From assembly GCA_036937835.1 (NCBI GenBank), contig CM072869.1, forward strand, positions 9,026,001 through 9,090,000: 64,000 nt of DNA, given 5' to 3'. How positions within the stretch are numbered: position 1 is the stretch's first letter; each line of letters opens with the position of its first letter. This DNA comes from Pampus argenteus. Its lineage: Eukaryota; Chordata; Actinopteri; Scombriformes; Stromateidae. Shown piece after piece: positions 24,261-34,827 of the stretch. The notes beneath the pieces are model-generated. The model made no database searches, was not told the origin of the DNA, and worked only from the letters and a program-made list of their open reading frames with translations. Both the position numbers and the translations under genes were made by a program.

Positions 24261-25870
24261 CACCGCAGCTCAACAAGAAAACGTCCGAGGAAAAAGGCTG
24301 TAAATGTGGCAGATTTTTCTGAATACTTTGTGCTATATTTAATTTTAATATTTTAACGATAAACTTATAAAAGTCAGACCCCTTTGCATATACACAAATA
24401 TATATACATTGACTTGTCATTCATGCTTCTGTGAGAGTAAGAATCAAACTAATTTAGCCTTCCAAAATTCATGATAACTAAAAGAGTGAAATTAGACATA
24501 ACCTGTTTCAGATATAAATGGACTTATTTTCAGAATGAGTTTTAAACTTCAGACAAGTTAATTTTTATTGGAAATTGGTTCAAATAACATACTAAGAAAC
24601 TAATGATGATGTTCATTATGGATTAATCTGTTGAATCATTTGCTGTATGAAATGGCAGAAAAAGATGAAACAAATGTCCTATTTACTCAAATGAACATAA
24701 ATACATATATTTTGTAATAAATGATACGTACAATTTCCGTGCTCACTACCAAAAAGCTTCAGAGGCCGGTTGAACAAAATATCAAACACTATGTGACCAA
24801 ACAAAGTAATTACATTTTTTTTCAAAGCGTAGTGGCCGTTTTTCCGACAACACTGGAAGCCCTCACCGTACACACGCAACAATACTGGGCAAATGTACTT
24901 TGACAGTTCAACAAATACTGTATCTTTGTAGCCAACTTGTATGAAGTCATGGTTCCCTGAGCTTATCAAGGACAAAACATCTTACGCAAGAGACCACAGC
25001 CGATAAGACTGTTTGTGATGTGTTTTGTTATGATTTGTGATGATTGTAGCGGCTAAGAGGAATCCCAGGATGCGCCTCTGGTACTGCCATTACGGTACGA
25101 TAAATCCTTTTTGTCATAATAACCCCTCTTATTACCCTCTTATTTATTTTGATTTATTAAGTTAATGTGCTCATTTGTTAGTCTAAAACTTTTATTAGCC
25201 TAGACAAGAACATTGACTCACGGTATAAGGGAGTGGAAAAGAAGGAGAAAAGTACGTTAAATAGGTTTCTTAAAAAGCACACTGGTTCACTATTTGTTTA
25301 TAGAGTAGTAGTTAATCTTGGAGGAACGGTTTTTCATTCACAATGGTCTTAAAAAGGAGATTCAACTCTACACTATGAATAGTTATCAAAGCCATGAAGT
25401 CCAAATATCAAGTGTTGAACTCTAAATATATGTGAAGAGGTTATATATGTACAGAGATGAACCCACATACTTATTTCTAAAATCTATCACTACAGTAAAG
25501 GCACACAAAGCCAAAATAACTGGCAGCAATTATTAAAGAAGATACTGCTTTTTATCATGTATAATAGCAATATGTACCACTAACCAGTAAGTTACAGTAA
25601 CTGAATCCCTTAATACATAAAAAGTTTTATTATTTCTGTGTGTTACAGTCACGTCAGGAATCAACAGTGAATATTTGTCATTTTTCTAGAATCCTCTGGA
25701 AGCCTCCCAAGAACCACATCAGTCCCTGTACTGATGTTTGGTTACTGCTATGCATGTGTACTGTTCCCTTTTCCGTAAACACTTTTCATTATAAGTCACA
25801 GCTTTTCTGGGTATTGCAGGAATCATTGATGTTTACCTGTTCTCTGAGAACTCACGTCAAAAGAGAAAGC
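24261..25870. other. Intergenic ppp1r12c-pnpla2, no gene seen
   Basis: AT-rich sequence with short, scattered reading frames on both strands. There is no exon, RNA gene or strong regulatory motif that I can support. Confidence 0.5.
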
Positions 25871-25877
25871 ACTCCAT

Positions 25878-27034
25878 TTTATTTGCAGTTCATGTTAAAT
25901 AAGACCAGTTTATTTCACAATCACATAAATATCATTCCCTGCAACATTTTGACAACATGCTAAATTCACTTGGCGACTATTTTCATTGAAATTTAAGGCA
26001 CAACGTTGGGCTCAATCATACAGTTAGAATTTCTTGTAGTACACAGTACAAGAGAACATAAAAGTCTTTAAAAGGTATTACCTACCAAAGAAAATGTCAT
26101 ACAGTGACATTAAATGAGAAAGTGCCTTTCAGATTAAAGTGATTGCTCGATAAACCAAAAATCTATTTTTTCATTTACTGAATATTTTTTTTAATGTGTC
26201 ATTAAAATCCGTTATAACATTTGAATCACTAGTCAACAAGTTTTAAACAGAATTCCCCCCAAAAAATATTAAAGTAGATTTTAAAATTAATGTAAGTAAA
26301 TAAGTAAAGGATAGAAACAAGTTTCTATGATTGGGAAACAGAGCAAAGCAGTTTTGTATTTTTCATATAAATAATTGTAAAGACATTCACATTCTATATA
26401 CATAAACACAGTGTATTTCTTTCATAATACTGCATTGACACTTGCATCAAATAAATGGAGTTAACTACCTTCAATAGGCAGAGTGGTGGGTCCACTGTTT
26501 TCCTGTCTCCAGTCCTTCACTACCTGTGTAGCAGAAGTGACTTACGAAGCTCATAACCGGACACAGCAGGAACATCCTGCTTAATTACTGGTCTGACTAC
26601 ATTCCACAAAAAAACATAAACACTTATCTATTTAAACCATGTCGCTTCAAGTGCGCATTTCTGTCTTCTTCTATCTTGTAATTCAAGTTTGTACATGACT
26701 GTTTGAGTACACGCGTTGAGTTGACATCTTTTTCTGTAGAACTACAGACATATAGTGTTTGCCTGACTATACTATAGCTAAAGACTTACTCTATATGTTA
26801 TGAATTAGTCAAAAACACAAAAACACAGTAGGTGTACATATGGTAAATTATTACCATTTACAAACACTGTGGCCTGATTAGAAAACAAATTCATACCTCC
26901 CTGACATCTTAAAGATATCCAGATGTCACGGTGTAAACAGATATTACAAAGGGATTTGAATCCTGTAAAAAATGTTTGTGAATTTACATGAAGTACATCT
27001 GACCTTCAGTGCTGCAGAAACCTGCCAGCAGTTC
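25878..27034 (-). other. pnpla2: pnpla2 3' UTR, candidate extent
   Basis: Downstream of the pnpla2 stop on the minus strand. Two AATAAA hexamers on that strand at 25909-25914 and 25878-25883 suggest a UTR of about 1.1 kb. An ATTAAA variant near 26190 could serve an earlier end. Inferred from hexamers only. Confidence 0.45.
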
Positions 27035-30000
27035 TTAGGAGCTGCTGATGGCTTCTGCAGAGTCGACAGCAGGTGGAATATTAAGACAATCTGTGTGCAT
27101 TGTGAGGCCTTCTGTGGAGAGGATCAATGGAGGGCTCTTGCCTCGTGACATCAGTCTAGTTTTGAAGGATCCTTGCAGGTCCATGTTGATACACAGCACT
27201 CCGGACAGCAGCTGCCTCTTGTACTGATCTAGACGCATGAAAACATCCAGGACTGAAGAACTGCTCCCATTCACCCAGGTAGGAAGCAGGCTGGTGGAGC
27301 TGAGCTGGGAAGAGAGGGACTGGTAGTGGTACAGCTCCAGCTGACAGGAAAACCTAGAATAAGCATTACAGGAATGACGTGTGATGCAGGAGCCAAATGT
27401 AACACTTATTTGTCATGAAGTAGGTTACAACCTATTATATGTGCATCTACAACCAACACTTGTGTTTTTATAAGTCATGAAAAAAACAAAGGTATTCTTT
27501 TAAGGAGTCAGTATGCTTCAAACTAAGTTCTTGTTGGATTATCAAGTAGAATCAGAAACCCTGTTTCCTCACACTTTTTCAATGCTGGACTTGGCAATTT
27601 CTGTAACAAACTATCCCAACCAACAATGGTGCAAAGGTGAGAAAGTAAGCAAACTGTTTTTCTTACTCTTTAACAATAAATGGCATAAGTGTTTAACTAA
27701 ATATGTGAGTTATGTAATGCGTAACTGCACAGTCACATACCTGGCAGATACATTCTGGGAAATGCTTTTGGAGGCCTGGCGTAGAACATGTTGTAGGATT
27801 TTCAATGTCTGCTCTCGGATCCACCCCACATCTTCCTGCACGTCTGGCAGCCACTCCAAAAGTCTACATACAGTCAATAGACATATTAGATGTGTTTATT
27901 GTCCAGTAGTGACTGTTACAGGATGGTTAGTTCCATTAATCAATAAAAACATATTAACAAAAGCATTTGAAGCAGATCAATGACTTGCTTTACTTAACTG
28001 CACATCAGAGACCCGAGAAGACATGCTGTGCATATAAAACAAGGCTGTAATGGAACCAGATCCTACTCTACCTGAGAGTCAAGGACATGGCAGACTCCAG
28101 AGGGAGAGTGTAGGGGAGCATCATGGCTGAGGCCATCCTGACAGGAAGCAGGTTGCTTAGCGACTGCACCAGGCTGCGCCTCTCCTTGCAGGCCTCAACT
28201 AGAGCTACAGAGAGAGGGTAAGAGGACCATAAAGCTTACCCAAAACCAGACACAGAATTAAGCTGCTTTGTGTAACACCATGATTACCGTACAAGTTTTA
28301 AGTCTGTTTTAAGTTTCAAAACTCTAAGGCACTAACTCACAATGCAGATAGTCAGCCGTAATATAAAGTGAATGTAAGAGTTTTTTTGCACTTCCTTGTG
28401 CAAGTTCTTCAGTGATGTTACCTTTGTGCAGGGTGGGTGGAAGGTGTTCGATGATGTGGTCCTCTATTGAAACCACCAACGCTCCCTCTTCCACGTTTAG
28501 CTCTTTCTCCTCTTCATCACTTTTGTTATCATCTTCCTCATCGTAATCCTCATTGTCTTCTCCATTAGCTAGCAGGGGTCTGTCTTTGTCAGGTCCGTTG
28601 AAATTAAGCAACCCTGAACACACAAATATGAAATCAATGTTTTTTCTTCCGTATGTGATCAATGGTGAGGTCACTTCTTGTATTATCGACATACTTGCAA
28701 AAGCTGATTTTGTAATACCAAGTTGATTATGTGCTTATGAGTTGCTATTAAGTAAATGAACAAATCAACATAAGTAGCCAGAGACACAAGCCTCGACACA
28801 AGCAAAAGTTATCTATTGATTTAGTGACATGTGGTCACAGGAAGCACAAGTTCTGATAGCATATCAGGATGATAAACTGTGTGTACATACTAATATGTTC
28901 TGGCCAGTGGACAAAAGATCAATTAGGCTTGTCAGGATTGACCAGATTTTCTTTAAACACAGAGTCCGAGAAGGTTGGAAAATAACTGACTGACTCTTAC
29001 CATTTTTTTTCAAAAAGTGCAGAGCGTCTTTATATCCCTGTTTACACATGGTCTTCAATACCTGCATGCAAAACAAACACATACATTCATTTTTCATGAG
29101 TCAAAGAAATCCACTGAGTCCACTCCAGTTCATCTGAGCCAATCAATTAATCTGTAGATGTGTGTTTGTATGGAGCAGAAAGGGTTGAAGTCAAGTGACC
29201 TACCATCGGGTCTGGAGGGAAAAGTGCCCTGGAGACTCTGTAGAGGTTGGTGAGAGTGAATTGAATGCTTGTGTTGGTGAAGCGCAGCTCATGTATGTTG
29301 GTTGAAGTGTCACGGGGGCATATGTCACTCTCTCCGGAGAATGGGGACACAGTGATGGTATTTTTCAGCTCGTACTGAGGCAGGTTGTTTGAGATTCCTC
29401 CATCAACATATCGCTGAAAGATAAAAGATGTAGTATTTTATATAAGTATGTTATCAATAAACAGAAATAGATCAGTAATTGTATCTTCAAACTATTTCCT
29501 GTGAATTCTTTAAGGGAATTGAACGATATTTGGCCAATCTGATAAAAGTGACAGTTTCCGTGAATGATAACGTCGCTCGTGTTTGCTCTCATTGAACTTT
29601 CAAACTTACAGCTGGAAGGCATGCAGCGTGTGTCACCAGATAAGACTAGAGTGACATCAGTTTTTTGAATTTGAGCCATGAAGGGCAGGACAGGACAGAA
29701 CAAACCTTAAAGCCTGTGCCAACATGGTCACATCTGGTTCTGCCACTCTCACATTTTGATCACAAGCCTCGCATACACACAAGCACATGTAAGCTATTAA
29801 AATCTAACACAAAGGCCACAGAGGAAGGGTGGAAGCACTGGCATTGCTCAATGATATTCCCCAGGAAACCTTTGTGCTAGAGAGACATGTCCAGTGAAAA
29901 ATACAAGTTCTACTTTCCCCTTTAGTGTGAGATCTCTGACAAACACTCACTCCCCAGGAATTCATAATCATTGTTTCCACACAGAACAAACACATTCTTT

Positions 30001-31812
30001 AGGAAGCGAGGGCTCTGATAGGGGAGTTACAAATGAAAAAAAAAAGTGACAATAGAAACAACAACAAAACCCAAATGAACGTAAATTCAGTACATTATTC
30101 AAGCAAAGCAGGAAGGTAGACTGGCATTTACAGCTCTCCAACAGTCATACCTCTTGTGTATGTGTAGGTCTTAATTTAAAATCCATGTAAATCATGAAGG
30201 CAATTTCTTTTCCCTTGATGCAAATACGATATTGACCACATAAGGAAAGTGCACATATACTGAAAAATGTTTGATACTACTCACCACTCCTTGCAGGATA
30301 GGAGGAATAATGCCACAATACACTGGGATGTAGGCACTGCATACACATGCCTGGGAAGCAAAAGAAAGAACATGAGATCTATCATTTTTGGACAAATTGT
30401 TAAAGATGGTATTAACCTAGACAAAACTACAATGATGGGAAAAATCCAAAAAACATTTGAGTTGGGTGACCTACAGTAGCGATATTATATTGGAATTAAA
30501 ATGTAAAACTATATACTATTAATCATCATAAATGTCATAATACAACTTAAATGCAGTTACTTTCTGTTCTTAAAAGGACAAATTATAGTTACACTTAATT
30601 GTCTAACTAACATACATTTTCTGTTAATCAACAAATATTTTCAGCTCTACATTATTGATGAATTTGAAAGCATCCATGAGCATCATCAAAATACTGTTAC
30701 ACTATCAGTACTGTGGTATTAAATCAAGTTTATTACGATTTCATTAATATCAACCCTAACCTCTCCTGCAAATCATATACTCAATATACACAATGCACAC
30801 CTGCACCACTTCCTCCTTGCTGCCAAAGTGAGACACCAGGACATTTTCTCCATCTGTCACTCTGGTAAGAGAGATTCCTAACCGCCCGTTGGCCTGGAGG
30901 TGGCAATCAGCTGGCAGAGAGCGCATCAACATGTGACGCACAATCTTCATCAGGTTAAAGGAGGGATGCATGGGTCCGAGGAATCGCTTTCTTGCCTCTT
31001 TGGCAACATCAATGATATTTGCACCAGCCTCGCCTGTGAATATAAAATGAAGAAGTCTGAGTCTCACAGTTGTGTGAAAAAAGGGGTAATGCTCTCTAAC
31101 TGCAAGCACTCCTGTTGCTGTAATTGTTGTCTGATTTATGCAATCATACCATCTAAAATCTGTAATTCAACCTTCAGTTAAGTACATGTTGGTGTACATG
31201 TAAGGTATTATACTCATCTACGTTCGTAGAAACAAGAATTACAGAATATCTTACAATGAAGCTGCTGTAGAACAGTCAATAGATACTTTCCATTTTATGC
31301 TACTTTTTACTTCTACTTTACAACAGTTCAAAGGGAAATATAATACTATGATAATCAGTTTCCACCTCCACCAGCTACAACTTTAAAGTAATAATAATAA
31401 GTAATAATAATAATAAGTACCTTTGTATTTTAAGGGCAATTTCCTGATAATATTTTTTCTCTTTGTAGGTTTAAATGCATGACAGTATTTTTTTTTTACA
31501 GTGTGGCACTACTTCTTCCACCCCTGGTAACTATACACAGAGGTTATACTTGATACTTGAGTGTAGCCAAATACTGTAACACTGCATCATTAATGCCCGT
31601 GTAAAAACTACTGATACATACATACCGAGACATATTCCAGTGACCACAGCAGTGGCAGTGAGGGCTCCAGCTGATGCCCCATATACGTGTCTGGCGTTTT
31701 GCACCAGAAAAGGAGCCTGTTCCAGCAGACAGCTGGCGACGCCGATGTGGTAGATCCCCAGGAAGCCACAACCTGCAAACGAGATGTTCCATGGCGAGTC
31801 TAACGGAAACAT
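27035..31812 (-). CDS. pnpla2: Adipose triglyceride lipase (patatin-like phospholipase domain protein 2), 9 coding exons
   Basis: Hydrolyses the first ester bond of triacylglycerol at lipid droplets; the family is activated by ABHD5 and inhibited by G0S2. Exons 5'-3': 31626-31812, 30801-31033, 30285-30350, 29204-29413, 29001-29061, 28422-28613, 28072-28204, 27741-27863, 27035-27353; 1524 nt, 507 aa against 504 in human. The patatin fold is complete: oxyanion-type GCGFLG (14-19), nucleophile elbow GASAG with Ser47, and DGG with Asp166, all at the human residue numbers. Further conserved blocks are [48 protein letters not shown] and the C-terminal [18 protein letters not shown]. The start [16 protein letters not shown] matches the human N terminus. 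The linker around residues 265-295 is strongly acidic ([15 protein letters not shown]), unlike the Pro-rich human segment. Confidence 0.97.
31270..31535. repeat. Family D repeat copy, reverse orientation
   Basis: Contains attttatgctactttttact and ends cactacttcttccacccc, the reverse complement of the gtggtggaagaa start seen at 4458. It lies in pnpla2 intron 1. Confidence 0.5.
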
Positions 31813-32216
31813 ACCGGTGGCCGCCCTTACTTTGCCAAATGGATCTAAGGTCTATGACTAACGAGAAGACAAACTGACAAAACTGATATTAAAAAAACGG
31901 GCAAAAACCAAACTTTTCAAAGCTGAACACCGTTCATTTCCCTTTACTGACACCTGTTTACATGCTATCTTAATAGAAATGGACAGCTAACTATTTTGTT
32001 ACGACAGACGCTACTTCTTCGTTACAGATAATGTCGCTAAATTCATACGCGCCTGTTTAAACGCACAGCAGTTATCTTGTGCTGAAACTAAACCTGTTGT
32101 AATTAAAGACAGCTCCTCTTAAATAGCTGAAGGTCCTCGGAGGACCACGGGGAGTTGTTGTTGTTCCACAAACTTCATGCGCACTAGGAGGAGGGCGCAG
32201 GATTTACATGACGTGT

Positions 32217-32284
32217 CCAATCACAATCCACAGCACAAAGAAAACGAACCAATTGGAATGGAGACGGCTGGTGATTTGACCAAT
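32217..32284. promoter_or_regulatory. Three CCAAT boxes at 32 and 31 bp spacing
   Basis: CCAAT pentamers start at 32217, 32249 and 32280. The outer two share ccaatcacaatcc and the middle one is the palindrome ccaattgg. NF-Y binds CCAAT, and arrays with spacing of about 30 bp are typical of NF-Y promoters. The array lies about 405-470 bp upstream of the pnpla2 start codon, so it probably serves pnpla2. Confidence 0.55.
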
Positions 32285-32299
32285 CACAATCCGCACCAC

Positions 32300-34200
32300 T
32301 GGAACACCCGTGAAGTCATTGAACGGGCACTCAAATGTTTTTCCCCCAAACATAGCTACGAGTTTTGTTTTGTCTTTTCCAAATTTAGCTGCTTTGATTT
32401 CACATTTTGTTGTTATTTTGTGGTTTTTGAGAAATACGGTCAGATCCTTAAAACGTGGCATAGTGTGCAATAAGATTTTTCTGTTGCTGTTATCTCTGTT
32501 ATCTGTGTATTTATATCCGACTATGCAATATTGGCTAGATTACGTTATTGCTTACAGATTAAAGCGTGACTGTGCGCACTAATGGACCTAGTAATCTTTT
32601 GTGTATATATGTGTGTGTGTGTATTGTTACTTACTAAACACTTTCAATGTGTGAACGGCCCTGAACATCAACATGTGTTTGGGGAACTTTGATCGGGAGC
32701 AGAAACAAAGTGAATATAAAAGATGTACAAATCTTGCTTGCAACGCCCTGGTTAAAAACAGTTGTAGAGTTTCACAACACATATTATGAAATTACAAATC
32801 TGTTGCATCTGAAGCACATTCAACAATAACATTTTAATGTTTTTCTGGAACATTCCCTCAAAAAAGTAGGCCTATTCTCTGAATTTGGCTGTAAATAGTC
32901 CTTTTGTGGGCATGAATCCAGGCACTGTTTAGAACAAGACTCCTCAGAGAGGATATCACATTGTGAAAGTACCATCAGCTATTGTCCCTAATCTATCAAG
33001 TGTTTATTGACTACTGACAGTCAAAATGTTATCAACAAGGAAAAGCAGGCAACAGCTCCATGACCCAGGTCAGACTCCAAACATCCCAGGTTCACTGTGG
33101 GGAAATTGGTTTTGGTGATTTTAATAATTACAAATCTTCTACGACACACAGAAAACCTGTTGCCAGTTATCAAGCTCAGGAATATTTGGTCTATATTTGT
33201 CCGGTAGGACAAATAGTGCAGTAGGCTATGTCTGCTGTCTGCTATGTGCTTAACATGAACTGTGTACATATACGGTGCACAGAGGAGGCAGGTGGATGGT
33301 GGTTCAAATGGTTTTCTGGCATCAGTAGTAACAATAAAAATAGTTGTGGTTAAATTACTAATAAACTAAAATTAGTTGTGTTATAATGAACACGTTTGTG
33401 TTACTGTAAGAACTATTTTATGTACTATTTTACGTACGGACTGACTTTGATTTGGCAAAAGTAATGGTATTTTGTCTGAGCTCCAAGACCGAGTGACAAT
33501 ATGGAAATATGAAATGTGTCTGACCAGGAGATGACAGCTGCACTGGGAGGTTTTTCTAAGGAGAGATTTGTTATTGTTCCCAGTTCTCACACAACAGTTG
33601 GCCTTTGGCACAGTGTATCTGAATTAAACTAATTCCTTTCCCCATGATTCAATGGTTTCCATAACATGATGAACACGATTAACTTTTGACACAGTTTTTT
33701 TGCCAATATACAATGTGACTTTTATTGATATGTGATTTTTACTCGGTGTCATTGGTGGAAGAATTGAGATCTGCATAAAAGGACATTAACAGAATTTTTT
33801 TTACTGAAACTGTTAACGGTAAAAGGGCTCATTAGGCACCAGAATAGCCTGTGTCAGAGGATTATATTAAGTTATAGAATTATTATTGCTGGTAATACTG
33901 TAACAGGTCAAGATGAAACTGTTGGATTGTTTGTATTGCACACTTTAAACAATATATATTATATAACTATTGACTTTAGCTGCCAAAGACATTTAGTGGG
34001 GTAAAAGGTTTAAATATCCCTCTGAAATGTAGTGAAGTACAGTATGTATAAAGTATGTAAAATCAAGATTTTTGTATACTTTCGTATTTGGCTTTGTTAA
34101 CATTTTAATGTATGAATTTGAATTACTTATATGTATTTTTTTTTTAAATACTAACATTTTTTGTTTGTTTTATTTCAATATTATTTATGTTTTAATTACT
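32300..34200. other. Intergenic between divergent pnpla2 and pidd1
   Basis: AT-rich sequence with no exon found. In particular no rplp2-like coding sequence was seen, although RPLP2 occupies this interval in human. A short piece at 33751-33800 (attggtggaagaattgagat) resembles repeat family D. Confidence 0.5.
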
Positions 34201-34204
34201 TCAT

Positions 34205-34827
34205 TACTTATTTCAGCAGACTGAACAGCGCCGCCCGGTGGCCGAGCAGGTGCTTACAGCGAGGTCACACGTTGACACAACTGTCCCGCCCTGTGTTGAA
34301 ACTTTGGCGGCGCCCGGACTGGGGCGCTTGTTATCTTCACAGTAACAGCCAAAGAGGCGGGGCTCCCTACTTTTGACTCGAAACACATGTTTAGACTCCT
34401 CCCGCACACCGTCGGTAGACGCTGTACACAAAAACGAACGAGAAACTGTGACGCTAAGCTTTTCTTTAAAAACATTGACGGTCTTAAGGAAGTAGGAGTA
34501 AGAGTAAGATCGAGACGCGGCAGATTGGAATAGATTAATGTTAAAGTAACAAAAACATTAACGCTCACTAACGTTGCTGTAGCAGTCATTAGATATATAG
34601 CTTAACGTATATGTGAATATGTTGAGGTTATTAGCTACTAGCTTCTCGGTTACACGTATTTCAAGCATGTCTAACAAATGATTCTTCGCCGCTGCTCATG
34701 GCAGTTTTTATCTGGTTTTAATGGCGGTCAACATGTCCAAACGTGTTCTGCGTACGTACACATCATGTAGAAAGAAACCCTGGGGTGAGTATTGGACTTA
34801 CTAGCTGTCTTCAGTTAACTGGTTTGA
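34205..34827 (+). promoter_or_regulatory. pidd1: Probable pidd1 promoter and 5' leader
   Basis: A GC-rich island (gcgccgcccggtggccgagc at about 34229, ggcggcgcccgg near 34305) stands out in AT-rich surroundings 500-600 bp before the pidd1 start codon. This fits a CpG-type promoter. An acceptor-like ctgtcttcag at 34805-34814 just upstream of the start suggests a spliced leader, but I cannot place the first exon. Confidence 0.45.

Noticed and set aside
27513..27983. 156-codon plus-strand frame
   Set aside because: It is antisense to the pnpla2 exon 27741-27863 and its introns, and shows no recognisable protein features.
32300..34800. Possible rplp2 between pnpla2 and pidd1, as in human
   Set aside because: No acidic ribosomal P2 coding sequence or matching exon start was seen on either strand.
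34205..34827. p53 response element expected upstream of pidd1
   Set aside because: Scanning for paired RRRCWWGYYY half-sites gave no convincing pair here; aaacacatgttt near 34380 breaks the pattern. The element may lie in an intron or be absent.
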